NCBI RefSeq assembly: GCF_036075115.1
Contig: NZ_CP107958.1
Location: 5,332,001 to 5,396,000, forward strand
Direction of reading: 5' to 3'
DNA: 64,000 bases
Source: Streptomyces sp. NBC_00377
Lineage (GTDB): Bacteria > Actinomycetota > Actinomycetes > Streptomycetales > Streptomycetaceae
Positions 52,797-62,570 of this stretch are shown in pieces. The notes under the pieces were generated by a model. It was not told the DNA's origin. It worked only from the letters and a program-made list of their open reading frames with translations, and searched no databases. How positions within the stretch are numbered: position 1 is the first letter of the stretch; every line of letters starts with the position of its first letter. A program made the position numbers and the translations under genes.

Positions 52797-54356
52797 TCAT
52801 TCCGTCAGGACGGGAAAGCGGCGCGGGGCCACGCACAGCAGGACCAGGAAGGCGAGTGCGGCCGCGCAGGCCGCGCCCAGGTAGACGGCGTGCACGGCGC
52901 TCGCGATGGCGTGCCGGGTCGCGTCGGGCGCGGTGCCGGCGTCCAGGGCGCGGGTGACGGAGTCCAGGTCGCCCGCGCCGCCCAGCCGCGCCGCCAGTAC
53001 GCCGTTGGCGACCGCGCCGAACACCGACGCGCCGATCGTCTGCCCGGTCTGGCGGCAGAACAGCACGGACGCGGTCGTGGTGCCCCGCTCGGACCAGCCC
53101 ACCGTCGACTGCACGCCGACCAGCAGCGGGAGTTGGAAGAGGCCCAGCGCCGCGCCGAGCAGCAGCATCAGCAGGGCCGGCTGCCAGGCCGCGCCGGGGT
53201 ACGGCAGGAGCGGGAACGCGAGCAGGATCAGAGTCGCCGTGCCGATGCCGAGCAGCGCGGTGTCACGGAAGCCGATGCGCCGGTAGACGTGCTGGCTGAG
53301 AGCGGCGGAGAGCGGCCAGCTCAGCGTCCAGACGGAGAGTACGAATCCGGCGGTCACCGGCTCCAGACCCAGCACCGACTGGGCGTAGGTCGGCAGGAAC
53401 ACCGTCGGGGCCACCATCAGCAGGCCCAGCGCGCCCAGCGCGAGGTTGACCGCGGCGATCGTCCGGCGGCGCCACACCCAGCCGGGGATGATCGGGTCCG
53501 CCGCCCGGCGTTCGACGACGACCACGAGTCCCGCCAGCGCCAGCCCGGCGGCGAACAGGGCGAGCGACGGCCCCGACAGCCAGGGCCACGCGACCCCGCC
53601 CTGCACCAGCGCGACCAGCAGCACCCCGCCGCACGCGAACACCGCCAGCGCGCCCGCCCAGTCGACACGCGCGCGTGGACGCGAGCCGGTACGCGCGCGT
53701 GTAGGCGGTCCGGTACGCGCGCGTGGACGCGGGTTCCGGCCGGGCGGCGACTCGCGCCGAGGCTCGTGCAGGTGACGGACGATCAGCCACAACGCCACCG
53801 CTCCGATCGGCAGGTTGACGAGGAAGATCCAGCGCCAGTCCGCGTAGGCGGCCAGGAGCCCGCCCAGGCCGGGTCCCGCCACCGCTGAGACCGCCCACAC
53901 CGTGGACAGCTTCGACTGGATCTTCGGTCGCTCCTTCAGCGGGTACAGATCCGCGGCGAGCGTCTGCACCGTGCCCTGCAACGCCCCGCCGCCGAGGCCC
54001 TGCACGACCCGGAACGCGATCAGCGCCCCCATGTTCCAGGCCAGGGCACACAGCAGCGAGCCGAGCAGGAAGAGGGCCGCCCCGGCCACCAGCACCGGCT
54101 TGCGGCCGAAGGTGTCGGACAGCTTGCCGTAGACGGGCAGGGTGACCGTCACGGCGAGCAGATAGCCGGAGAACAGCCAGGAGAAGACGGAGAACCCGCC
54201 CAGATCGCCGACGATCTGCGGGACGGCCGTGGAGACGACGGTGGAGTCGAGGGCGGCCAGCGCCATGGACAGCATGAGGGCGGCGACGACCGCTCCCCGT
54301 CGGTGCGGTGCCGCGGCCTGCGCGGCCTCGCGTGTCACCGGCTGGACGTCCCCCAC
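52797..54356 (-). CDS. MFS drug exporter, DHA2 (14-TM) family
   Basis: 519 aa with 14 predicted helices. Motif A is G-K-L-S-D-T-F-G-R-K-P-V (about 75-86), motif C-like G-P-G-L-G-G-L near 145, and the DHA2 motif A-L-D-S-T-V-V-S-T-A-V-P-Q-I (about 31-44). A 35-residue Arg/Pro/Thr-rich cytoplasmic loop (about 195-230), encoded by CG-rich DNA repeats, is unusual. GTG at 54356 is chosen because GGGAGGG lies 6 nt upstream; GTG at 54392 lacks one. Substrate unknown. Confidence 0.9.
   Translation of the reverse strand: MGDVQPVTREAAQAAAPHRRGAVVAALMLSMALAALDSTVVSTAVPQIVGDLGGFSVFSWLFSGYLLAVTVTLPVYGKLSDTFGRKPVLVAGAALFLLGSLLCALAWNMGALIAFRVVQGLGGGALQGTVQTLAADLYPLKERPKIQSKLSTVWAVSAVAGPGLGGLLAAYADWRWIFLVNLPIGAVALWLIVRHLHEPRRESPPGRNPRPRARTGPPTRARTGSRPRARVDWAGALAVFACGGVLLVALVQGGVAWPWLSGPSLALFAAGLALAGLVVVVERRAADPIIPGWVWRRRTIAAVNLALGALGLLMVAPTVFLPTYAQSVLGLEPVTAGFVLSVWTLSWPLSAALSQHVYRRIGFRDTALLGIGTATLILLAFPLLPYPGAAWQPALLMLLLGAALGLFQLPLLVGVQSTVGWSERGTTTASVLFCRQTGQTIGASVFGAVANGVLAARLGGAGDLDSVTRALDAGTAPDATRHAIASAVHAVYLGAACAAALAFLVLLCVAPRRFPVLTE
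53664..53737 (-). repeat. CG-alternating repeats inside the MFS gene
   Basis: Three copies of [AT]ACGCGCGCGTG at about 53667, 53690 and 53714 encode P-R-A-R-T-G-type units in the central loop of the transporter. Each CGCGCGCG core is self-complementary and could adopt Z-DNA or slip in replication. Confidence 0.65.
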
Positions 54357-54802
54357 CTGATGCCCTCCCGGTAGCTCCCGTGCCCCTTGCACCCATCTGC
54401 CGGAAGTCAGCTTCCCACTTGTCCCTCACGTCGCGGGAGGGTGAAGCATGACCGGGCCGACGGGGACCGGAGGAGGGCCGGAGGGTGGAGACGACCCCGA
54501 AGGACACTCCACCTGGCGGTGGACGGCCCCTAGGGGTATCTCCGTACTACGGCTGGGGGAGGGTTCGTTCGGTCGGAGGAGGAGAAGGGCCGGGTCCCGT
54601 CCTTAACCTGGCTTTATGCCGCTGGGGGGCGGCAGGCACCACGTCCGGGGGGTGGGGTTAACCCCCCGGGAAGACGGGCCCGAGCACCAGCGCGCGGGAC
54701 CCCCTCCCGCCGACAGACTCTTCGACGTAGCGCCTCACACCACGCATCACCCGTCCGGTGCGCTACCCATCCGATTCTGATATCTGACATAGGAGATTTA
54801 CC
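54357..54802. promoter_or_regulatory. Divergent promoter region between MFS and ABC exporter genes
   Basis: 446 bp without a gene. Contains palindromes CCCCTAGGGG (54527-54536), CCGTACTACGG (54542-54552) and GGGGTTAACCCC (54654-54665). AGGAG (54791-54795) serves the ABC gene, and an AT-rich GATTCTGATATCTGACAT stretch just before it probably contains that promoter's -10. Confidence 0.45.
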
Positions 54803-55591
54803 GTGACTTCGGCTGTGACCATTCCCAGGCACGGGGGCACTGGAGGGCGTACGGCCGTAGCCGCGCGGGCGCGGCAGGTCGTCAAGGCGTACGGGTCCGG
54901 TGAGACCCGGGTCGTCGCCCTCGACCACGTCGACGTGGACATCGCCCGCGGCCAGTTCACCGCGATCATGGGCCCCTCGGGGTCCGGCAAGTCCACCCTG
55001 ATGCACTGCCTCGCCGGTCTCGACACCGTCTCGTCCGGCCAGATCTACCTGGACGAGACCGAGATCACCGGGCTCAAGGACAAGAAGCTCACGAAGCTGC
55101 GCCGGGACCGGATCGGGTTCATCTTCCAGGCGTTCAACCTGCTGCCCACGCTGAACGCGATCGAGAACATCACGCTGCCGATGGACATCGCCGGCCGCAA
55201 GCCGGACAAGGCGTGGCTGGACCAGGTCGTGGAGACCGTCGGTCTCGCCGACCGCCTCAGGCACCGGCCCACCCAGCTCTCCGGCGGTCAGCAGCAGCGC
55301 GTCGCCGTGGCCCGCGCCCTCGCCGCCCGCCCGGAGATCATCTTCGGGGACGAGCCGACCGGAAACCTCGACTCACGCGCGGGTGCCGAGGTCCTGGGCT
55401 TCCTGCGCCGCTCGGTGGACGACCTGGGCCAGACCATCGTGATGGTCACGCACGACCCGGTGGCCGCCTCGTACGCGGACCGGGTGCTGTATCTCGCGGA
55501 CGGCCGGATCGTCGACGAGATGTTCAAGCCCACCGCCGAGACCGTCCTCGACCGGATGAAGGACTTCGACGCGCGGGGGCGTACGTCATGA
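54803..55591 (+). CDS. ABC exporter ATPase (MacB/LolD-type)
   Basis: 262 aa ATPase with Walker A G-P-S-G-S-G-K-S-T (about 55-63), Q-loop I-F-Q-A-F-N-L-L-P-T, signature L-S-G-G-Q-Q-Q-R-V-A, Walker B I-I-F-G-D-E-P-T-G-N-L-D and switch His in V-T-H-D. The G-N-L-D form is characteristic of LolD/MacB-type systems. GTG with AGGAG 7 nt upstream. Its stop overlaps the permease ATG by 4 nt. Confidence 0.94.
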   Translation: MTSAVTIPRHGGTGGRTAVAARARQVVKAYGSGETRVVALDHVDVDIARGQFTAIMGPSGSGKSTLMHCLAGLDTVSSGQIYLDETEITGLKDKKLTKLRRDRIGFIFQAFNLLPTLNAIENITLPMDIAGRKPDKAWLDQVVETVGLADRLRHRPTQLSGGQQQRVAVARALAARPEIIFGDEPTGNLDSRAGAEVLGFLRRSVDDLGQTIVMVTHDPVAASYADRVLYLADGRIVDEMFKPTAETVLDRMKDFDARGRTS

Positions 55592-58167
55592 CCGTCATGA
55601 AGACCTCGATGCGCAACTTCTACGCGCACAAGGGACGGATGGCCCTGTCGGCCGTGGCGGTCCTGCTGTCGGTGGCGTTCGTCTGCGGGACGCTCGTCTT
55701 CACCGACACGATGAACACGACCTTCGACAAGCTGTTCGCCGCCACCTCCTCCGATGTGACGGTGAGCGCGAAGGGCGCCTCGGACACCGGCGAGACGACC
55801 TCCGACAACGGAAAGCCGCCGGTCATGCCGGCCTCCGTGCTCGGTGCGGTCCGCAAGGCGGACGGGGTGAAGTCGGCGGAGGGGACCGTCTTCTCGACCT
55901 CCGTGACCGTCGTCGACGCCGACAAGGACAGCCTGTCGCCCTCCAGCGGCGCCCCCACCATCGTCGGCAACTGGAACGCCAACGAAGCCCGCACCATGAA
56001 GATCACCGACGGTGCGGCGCCCCAGGGCTCCGACCAGGTCATGGTCGACGAGGACACCGCCGACAAGCACCACCTGAAGCTCGGCGAGGAGATCGGCGTC
56101 ATCAGCGCGGTCGGCACGCACACCGCGAAGATCTCCGGCATCGCCGCCTTCCAGGTCACCAACCCCGGCGCGGCGATCTTCTACCTGGACACCGCGACCG
56201 CCCAGAAGGCACTGGTCGGCGAGTCGAACGTCTACACCAACGTCAACGTCACGGCCGCATCCGGAGTCAGCGACGCCCAGCTACAGAAGAACGTGGCGGC
56301 CGCGATCGGCGCCGACTACAAGGTGCAGACGGCCAAGGAGACCGCGGACGCCAACCGGCAGGACGTCGGGAGCTTCCTGGACGTGATGAAGTACGCGATG
56401 CTCGGCTTCGCCGGGATCGCCTTCCTCGTCGGCATCTTCCTCATCATCAACACCTTCTCCATGCTGGTCGCGCAGCGCACCCGTGAGATCGGTCTGATGC
56501 GGGCCATCGGCTCCAGCCGCAAGCAGGTCAACCGGTCGGTGCTCGCCGAGGCCCTGCTGCTGGGCGTGGTCGGCTCGCTCCTCGGTGTCGGCGCGGGCGT
56601 CGGTATCGCGGTCGGCCTGATGAAGCTCATGGGCATGACCGGCATGAACCTGTCCACGGACGACCTGACGGTCGCCTGGACGACCCCGGTGGTCGGCATG
56701 GTCCTCGGCGTCGTCGTCACGGTGCTGGCGGCCTACCTCCCGGCTCGCCGCGCCGGCAAGGTCTCCCCGATGGCCGCCCTGCGCGACGCGGGCGCCCCGG
56801 CCGACGCCAAGGCCGGCGTCGTACGGGCCGTCATCGGACTGCTCCTCACCGGCGCGGGCGGCGCGGGACTCTACCTCGCCTCCGCCGCGGACAAGGCCGC
56901 GGAGGGCTCGCTCTGGCTGGGCCTGGGCGTGGTGCTGAGCCTCATCGGCTTCGTCGTGATCGGCCCGCTGCTGGCGGGCGCGGTCGTCCGGGTGCTGGGC
57001 GCGGTCGTGCTGCGGGCGTTCGGTCCGGTCGGACGGATGGCGGAGCGCAACGCGCTGCGCAACCCGCGCCGTACCGGCGCCACGGGCGCGGCGCTGATGA
57101 TCGGCCTCGCGCTGGTCGCCTGTCTGTCGGTGGTCGGCTCCTCCATGGTCGCCTCCGCCACCGAGGAGCTCGACAAAAGCGTCGGCACGGACTTCATCAT
57201 CCAGAGCGACAGCGGTCAGCGCATGACCCCGCAGGCGGTGCAGGCCATCAAGGCCGTCCCGGGCCTGGAGCGGGTCACCGAGTACAAGTGGACCGAGGCC
57301 GACTTCACCACCCCCGACGGCAAGACCCTCGACGAGACGGCGATCACGGCGGCCGACCCGACCTACGCGAGCGACCTGCGCGTCGAGACCGTCTCCGGCA
57401 AGCTCGCCGACGCCTACCGCCCCGACTCGATGTCCGTGCACGAGGAGTTCGCGAAGGACCACAAGATCACCCTCGGCTCGAAGATCTCCGTCGCCTTCAA
57501 GGACGGTTCCACGGCCCGGCTGACGGTCCGCGCGATCACCAGCAGCGACGCCGTCATCGACAAGGGCGCGATGTACACCTCCATCGACACCCTGAAGAAG
57601 TACGTCCCGGCCGGCAAGCTGCCGCTGGACCAGCTGGTCTTCGCCACGGCGAAGGACGGGCAGCAGGACGCCGCGTACACCTCCCTCAAGTCCGCGCTGC
57701 ACGACTACCCGCAGTACAGCGTCCGCGACCAGACCGACTACAAGCAGGAGCTGAAGGACCAGATCGGGCAGCTGCTGAACCTGATCTACGGCCTGCTCGC
57801 CCTCGCGATCATCGTCGCCGTCCTCGGCGTGGTGAACACCCTCGCCCTGTCGGTGGTGGAGCGCACCAGGGAGATCGGCCTGATGCGTGCGATCGGCCTC
57901 TCCCGCCGCCAGCTGCGCCGCATGATCCGCATGGAGTCGGTCGTCATCGCCCTCTTCGGCGCCCTGCTCGGCCTCGGCCTGGGGATGGGCTGGGGCGCCA
58001 CCGCCCAGCAGCTCCTCGCCCTCCAGGGTCTGAACGTCCTCGAGATCCCGTGGCCGACGATCATCGGCGTGTTCATCGGCTCCGCGTTCGTGGGTCTGTT
58101 CGCCGCACTGATCCCGGCGTTCCGCGCGGGCCGCATGAACGTCCTGAACGCGATCGCGACGGAGTAG
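55588..58167 (+). CDS. ABC exporter permease with duplicated FtsX/MacB domains
   Basis: 859 aa. Architecture: helix 1 (about 18-38), a large extracellular MacB_PCD-like domain, an FtsX domain with three helices (about 265-390), two further helices, then a second periplasmic-type domain and a second FtsX domain at the C-terminus (about 735-850). Both FtsX units carry R-T-R-E-I-G-L-M-R-A-I-G. Fused two-unit permeases work with one ATPase, here the overlapping upstream gene; typical roles are export of lipids, peptides or antibiotics. Substrate unknown. Confidence 0.93.
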   Translation: MTVMKTSMRNFYAHKGRMALSAVAVLLSVAFVCGTLVFTDTMNTTFDKLFAATSSDVTVSAKGASDTGETTSDNGKPPVMPASVLGAVRKADGVKSAEGTVFSTSVTVVDADKDSLSPSSGAPTIVGNWNANEARTMKITDGAAPQGSDQVMVDEDTADKHHLKLGEEIGVISAVGTHTAKISGIAAFQVTNPGAAIFYLDTATAQKALVGESNVYTNVNVTAASGVSDAQLQKNVAAAIGADYKVQTAKETADANRQDVGSFLDVMKYAMLGFAGIAFLVGIFLIINTFSMLVAQRTREIGLMRAIGSSRKQVNRSVLAEALLLGVVGSLLGVGAGVGIAVGLMKLMGMTGMNLSTDDLTVAWTTPVVGMVLGVVVTVLAAYLPARRAGKVSPMAALRDAGAPADAKAGVVRAVIGLLLTGAGGAGLYLASAADKAAEGSLWLGLGVVLSLIGFVVIGPLLAGAVVRVLGAVVLRAFGPVGRMAERNALRNPRRTGATGAALMIGLALVACLSVVGSSMVASATEELDKSVGTDFIIQSDSGQRMTPQAVQAIKAVPGLERVTEYKWTEADFTTPDGKTLDETAITAADPTYASDLRVETVSGKLADAYRPDSMSVHEEFAKDHKITLGSKISVAFKDGSTARLTVRAITSSDAVIDKGAMYTSIDTLKKYVPAGKLPLDQLVFATAKDGQQDAAYTSLKSALHDYPQYSVRDQTDYKQELKDQIGQLLNLIYGLLALAIIVAVLGVVNTLALSVVERTREIGLMRAIGLSRRQLRRMIRMESVVIALFGALLGLGLGMGWGATAQQLLALQGLNVLEIPWPTIIGVFIGSAFVGLFAALIPAFRAGRMNVLNAIATE

Positions 58168-58192
58168 CACCGCAGGACCGACGGGGGAACAC

Positions 58193-58240
58193 GGCCCGGC
58201 ATCGAGGAGGACGGGGGTCTTCTCGATGCCGGGCCCTTTC
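58193..58240 (+). terminator. Terminator of the ABC exporter operon
   Basis: 14-bp arms GGCCCGGCATCGAG and CTCGATGCCGGGCC (58193-58206, 58222-58235), followed by CTTTC. 26 nt after the permease stop. Confidence 0.8.
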
Positions 58241-58673
58241 GTGCTCCCGAACCGTCCGGAGGCGCCCTCTCCGGGGTAGGGAGCCGGAGGGCGATGCCCT
58301 TTCGGGGCGACAACGGGGACCTGGCCGCGACGGGGGCCTGGCCGCAGCGGGGATCCGGCAGCAACGGGGGCCCGGCGCGAGCGGGGGTTCCCGGGGCGGT
58401 GGCCCCGGGGGACGGTGGGGGTCCTCCGTCCCTCGCCGTGAGCGAAGCCCGCGAGTGGGGAGGGGGCGGGGCGGTGGGGGCGAGGCACCCGTGGGCGCGG
58501 GCCCCGTCCACCCCGGGTGTTGTCCACAGCCCCGGCGAACGTCACCGCCCCGACGTACTCTGGACACCCCCGGCCCGTGAGACGCGTCGGGCCCTTCGCG
58601 TTGCCCACCCCGGACCCCGGTACGCCCGCCCAGGACGCACCCCGGCCCCTCGGACGGAAAGCCCAAGCCCTCC
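58241..58673 (+). other. G-rich intergenic region upstream of mfd
   Basis: About 430 bp with no recognisable gene. 58300-58470 is strongly G-rich on the plus strand with many GGGG runs spaced 5-15 nt, so quadruplex-prone. A DnaA-box-like nonamer lies at 58520-58528. No clear Shine-Dalgarno precedes the mfd ATG. Confidence 0.45.
58520..58528 (+). promoter_or_regulatory. DnaA-box-like nonamer upstream of mfd
   Basis: TTGTCCACA, an exact match to the preferred streptomycete DnaA box, 145 bp before mfd. Isolated copy; no oriC-like cluster is present. Confidence 0.35.
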
Positions 58674-61600
58674 ATGAGTCTGCACGGTCTGCTCGACGCC
58701 GTCGTCAAGGACACCGCCCTCGCGGAAGCGATCCCCGCGGCCGCCGACGGCAACCGCATGCACATCGACCTGGTCGGCCCCCCGGCGGCCCGCCCCTTCG
58801 CCATCGCGGCCCTCGCCCGGGAGACCAACCGCACGGTCCTCGCGGTGACCGCCACCGGCCGCGAGGCCGAGGACCTGGCCGCCGCGCTGCGCTCGCTGCT
58901 CCCACCGGACGGGGTGGTGGAGTACCCCTCCTGGGAGACGCTCCCGCACGAGCGCCTCAGCCCGCGCAGCGACACCGTCGGCCGCCGCCTCGCCGTGCTG
59001 CGCCGGCTGGCCCACCCGCGCCCGGACGACCCGGAGACCGGCCCGGTGTCGGTCGTCGTGGCACCCGTCCGTTCGGTACTCCAACCGCAGGTCAAGGGCC
59101 TGAGCGACCTGGAACCGGTCGCTCTGAGCACCGGCACGACGGCCGACCTGAACGAGATCGTCGAAGCCCTCGCCGCAGCCGCCTACGCGCGCGTGGAGCT
59201 CGTCGAGAAGCGCGGCGAGTTCGCCGTGCGCGGCGGCATCCTGGACGTGTTCCCGCCCACCGAGGAACACCCCCTGCGCGTCGAGTTCTGGGGCGACGAC
59301 GTGGAGGAGATCCGCTACTTCAAGGTCGCCGACCAGCGCTCCCTGGAGGTCGCCGAACACGGCCTGTGGGCCCCGCCCTGCCGCGAACTCCTCCTCACCA
59401 ACGACGTCCGCACGCGCGCGCGTGCCCTCGCCGAGCAGCACCCGGAGCTGGGCGAACTGCTCGGCAGGATTGCCGAGGGCATCGCGGTGGAGGGCATGGA
59501 GTCCCTCGCCCCGGTGCTGGTCGACGACATGGAACTGCTGATCGACGTGCTGCCCAAGGGTGCGATGGCCGTCGTCTGCGACCCCGAGCGGGTACGCACG
59601 CGTGCCGCCGACCTCGTGGCGACGTCCCAGGAGTTCCTCCAGGCGTCCTGGGCGGCCACCGCCGGCGGCGGGGAGGCGCCCATCGACGTCGACGCGGCCT
59701 CCCTGTGGTCCATCGCGGACGTCCGCGACCACGCGCGCGAGCTGGACATGATGTGGTGGTCGGTGTCGCCGTTCGCGGCCGACCTGGAGCTGGAGGCGGA
59801 CACCCTCCAGCTCGGCATGCACGCCCCCGAGACGTACCGGGGCGACACCGCGAAGGCGCTGGCCGACACCAAGGGCTGGCTCGCGGACGGCTGGCGCGTC
59901 GCCTTCGTCACCGAGGCGCACGGCCCGGCGGCCCGCACGGTCGAGGTGCTCGGCGGGGAGGGCGTCGCGGCCCGTCTGGACTCCGACCTGACCGAGCTGA
60001 GCCCCTCCGTCGTCCACGTCTCCTGCGGCTCGATCGACTACGGCTTCGTCGACCACGCGCTGCGCCTCGCCGTCCTCACGGAGACCGACCTGTCCGGCCA
60101 GAAGGCGGCCGGCAAGGACGGTGCCCGCATGCCCGCGCGCCGCCGCAAGACCATCGACCCGCTCACCCTGGAGGCGGGCGACTACATCGTCCACGAGCAG
60201 CACGGCGTGGGCCGCTACATCGAGATGGCGCAGCGTACGGTCCAGGGCGCCACGCGCGAGTACCTGGTCGTGGAGTACGCGCCCGCCAAGCGCGGACAGC
60301 CCGGCGACCGCCTCTACATCCCCACCGACCAACTGGAGCAGATCACCAAGTACGTCGGCGGCGAGGCCCCCACGCTGCACCGGCTCGGCGGCGCAGACTG
60401 GACGAAGACGAAGGCACGCGCGAAGAAGGCGGTCAAGGAGATCGCCGCCGACCTGATCAAGCTGTACAGCGCCCGGATGGCGGCCCCCGGCCACGCCTTC
60501 GGCGCGGACACCCCCTGGCAGCGCGAACTGGAGGACGCCTTCCCCTACGCGGAGACGCCCGACCAGCTCACCACCATCGCCGAGGTCAAGGACGACATGG
60601 AGAAGACGGTCCCGATGGACCGCCTGATCTGCGGAGACGTCGGCTACGGCAAGACGGAGATCGCGGTCCGCGCCGCCTTCAAAGCCGTCCAGGACGGCAA
60701 GCAGGTCGCCGTTCTCGTGCCCACGACCCTCCTCGTGCAGCAGCACTTCGGCACGTTCAGCGAGCGGTACGCGCAGTTCCCGGTGAAGGTCAGGGCGCTG
60801 TCCCGCTTCCAGACGGACACGGAGGCGAAGGCCACCCTGGAGGGGCTCCGCGAGGGCGCGGTGGACATCGTCATCGGCACCCACCGGCTGTTCTCCTCCG
60901 AGACGAAGTTCAAGGACCTGGGCCTGGTCATCGTCGACGAGGAGCAGCGTTTCGGCGTCGAGCACAAGGAGCAGCTGAAGAAGCTCCGCGCCAATGTCGA
61001 CGTGCTGACGATGTCGGCGACCCCGATCCCCAGGACCCTGGAGATGGCGGTGACGGGCATCCGAGAGATGTCGACGATCACCACGCCCCCGGAGGAGCGC
61101 CACCCGGTGCTCACCTTCGTCGGCCCCTATGAGCAGAAGCAGATCGGCGCGGCCATTCGCCGCGAGCTGCTGCGCGAGGGCCAGGTCTTCTACATCCACA
61201 ACCGGGTCGAGTCGATCGACCGCGCGGCGGCGCGCCTGCGCGAGATCGTGCCCGAGGCGCGAATCGCCACCGCTCACGGCCAGATGTCGGAGACGGCGCT
61301 GGAGCAGGTCGTCGTCGACTTCTGGGAGAAGCGGTTCGACGTGCTCGTCTCGACGACGATCGTCGAGTCCGGCATCGACATCTCCAACGCGAACACGCTG
61401 ATCGTGGAGCGGGGAGACACCTTCGGCCTGTCCCAGCTGCACCAGCTGCGCGGCCGGGTGGGCCGGGGCAGGGAACGCGGCTACGCGTACTTCCTGTACC
61501 CCCCGGAGAAGCCCCTCACGGAGACCGCCCACGAGCGGCTCGCCACGATCGCCCAGCACACCGAGATGGGCGCGGGCATGTACGTGGCGATGAAGGACCT

Positions 61601-62207
61601 GGAGATCCGGGGCGCCGGCAACCTGCTCGGCGGCGAACAGTCCGGCCACATCGCGGGCGTCGGCTTCGACCTGTACATCCGTATGGTCGGCGAGGCCGTC
61701 GCGGACTACCGGCGCCAGCTGGAGTTCGGCGCGATCGAGGAGGAGCCGCCGCTCGAGGTCAAGATCGAGCTGCCCGTCGACGCGCACGTCCCGCACGACT
61801 ACGCGCCCGGCGAGCGGCTGCGCCTCCAGGCCTACCGGGCCATCGCCTCCGCCAACTCCGAGGACGACGTCAAGGCCGTCCGCGAGGAACTCGTCGACCG
61901 TTACGGCAAGTTGCCGGAACCGGTGGAGAACCTGCTGCTCGTGGCGGGGCTGCGGATGCTGGCACGCGCGTGTGGCGTCGGGGAGATCGTGCTCCAGGGC
62001 GCCAACATCCGGTTCGCGCCGGTGGAGTTGCGCGAGTCGCAGGAGCTGCGGCTGAAGCGGCTGTACCCCGGGTCGGTCATCAAGGCGGCCGCGCACCAGG
62101 TCCTCGTACCCCGCCCGAAGACCGCGAAGGTCGGCGGCAAGCCGCTGGTCGGGCGGGAACTGCTGGCCTGGGTGGGCGAGTTCCTGGCGACGGTGCTGGG
62201 GTCGTAG
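58674..62207 (+). CDS. mfd: Transcription-repair coupling factor Mfd
   Basis: ATP-dependent translocase that removes stalled RNA polymerase and recruits UvrA (1177 aa, full length). Order: UvrB-homology modules (1-380; S-W-E-T-L-P-H-E-R-L-S-P near 85), an RNA-polymerase-interacting CarD-like domain (about 495-560; G-D-Y-I-V-H-E-Q-H-G-V-G), RecG-type translocase with Walker A G-D-V-G-Y-G-K-T (Lys660), D-E-E-Q from 755, T-A-T-P-I-P-R-T-L, Q-L-R-G-R-V-G-R helicase motif VI, and the C-terminal TRCF domain. Confidence 0.97.
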   Translation: MSLHGLLDAVVKDTALAEAIPAAADGNRMHIDLVGPPAARPFAIAALARETNRTVLAVTATGREAEDLAAALRSLLPPDGVVEYPSWETLPHERLSPRSDTVGRRLAVLRRLAHPRPDDPETGPVSVVVAPVRSVLQPQVKGLSDLEPVALSTGTTADLNEIVEALAAAAYARVELVEKRGEFAVRGGILDVFPPTEEHPLRVEFWGDDVEEIRYFKVADQRSLEVAEHGLWAPPCRELLLTNDVRTRARALAEQHPELGELLGRIAEGIAVEGMESLAPVLVDDMELLIDVLPKGAMAVVCDPERVRTRAADLVATSQEFLQASWAATAGGGEAPIDVDAASLWSIADVRDHARELDMMWWSVSPFAADLELEADTLQLGMHAPETYRGDTAKALADTKGWLADGWRVAFVTEAHGPAARTVEVLGGEGVAARLDSDLTELSPSVVHVSCGSIDYGFVDHALRLAVLTETDLSGQKAAGKDGARMPARRRKTIDPLTLEAGDYIVHEQHGVGRYIEMAQRTVQGATREYLVVEYAPAKRGQPGDRLYIPTDQLEQITKYVGGEAPTLHRLGGADWTKTKARAKKAVKEIAADLIKLYSARMAAPGHAFGADTPWQRELEDAFPYAETPDQLTTIAEVKDDMEKTVPMDRLICGDVGYGKTEIAVRAAFKAVQDGKQVAVLVPTTLLVQQHFGTFSERYAQFPVKVRALSRFQTDTEAKATLEGLREGAVDIVIGTHRLFSSETKFKDLGLVIVDEEQRFGVEHKEQLKKLRANVDVLTMSATPIPRTLEMAVTGIREMSTITTPPEERHPVLTFVGPYEQKQIGAAIRRELLREGQVFYIHNRVESIDRAAARLREIVPEARIATAHGQMSETALEQVVVDFWEKRFDVLVSTTIVESGIDISNANTLIVERGDTFGLSQLHQLRGRVGRGRERGYAYFLYPPEKPLTETAHERLATIAQHTEMGAGMYVAMKDLEIRGAGNLLGGEQSGHIAGVGFDLYIRMVGEAVADYRRQLEFGAIEEEPPLEVKIELPVDAHVPHDYAPGERLRLQAYRAIASANSEDDVKAVREELVDRYGKLPEPVENLLLVAGLRMLARACGVGEIVLQGANIRFAPVELRESQELRLKRLYPGSVIKAAAHQVLVPRPKTAKVGGKPLVGRELLAWVGEFLATVLGS

Positions 62208-62570
62208 AGCCCTACGGTCGCAGGTCCCGACGGTCGTTGCGCTCTACGGTCGTTGGGCTCTGGGCTCGCAGGTCCCGACGGTCGTTGGGCTCCACGGGCG
62301 TAGGACGCGGTCGTCCTCGGGCCACCGGTCGGATTCGTCTTCTGGTGGCCTCGGCCAGTGGCGCCGCGCGAGGGTCGCGGACCGCGACCCGGGCCGCGAT
62401 CCGCTCGTTCGTGACCGCGGGACGCTGCGCCGGGCCCAGGTTGCGGCCGCTCGGCGGCGACGCCGTCATGTCCCGGTCCCGGGCACGGCAGGAAGACGGG
62501 TGCGTCGTCCCAGGTGAGACCCGCTCCACCAGATCACGGACAGGGCCGAGCGTACCCGGGCCCGCTGGGA
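62208..62570. repeat. Intergenic region with interspersed direct repeats after mfd
   Basis: 363 bp without a convincing gene. TCGCAGGTCCCGACGGTCGTTG (22 bp) is repeated at 62218 and 62266; CGGTCGTTGGGCTC also occurs at 62247 and ends the second long copy. A minus-strand frame through here is repetitive and not family-like. Confidence 0.55.

Noticed and set aside
55213..55587. Plus-strand fusion frame joining ABC ATPase region to the permease
   Set aside because: It is the permease frame read backwards into the ATPase gene; the real permease ATG at 55588 overlaps the ATPase stop codon.
58542..62096. Minus-strand frame of 1184 codons opposite mfd
   Set aside because: Complete antisense of a full-length Mfd; no family motif.
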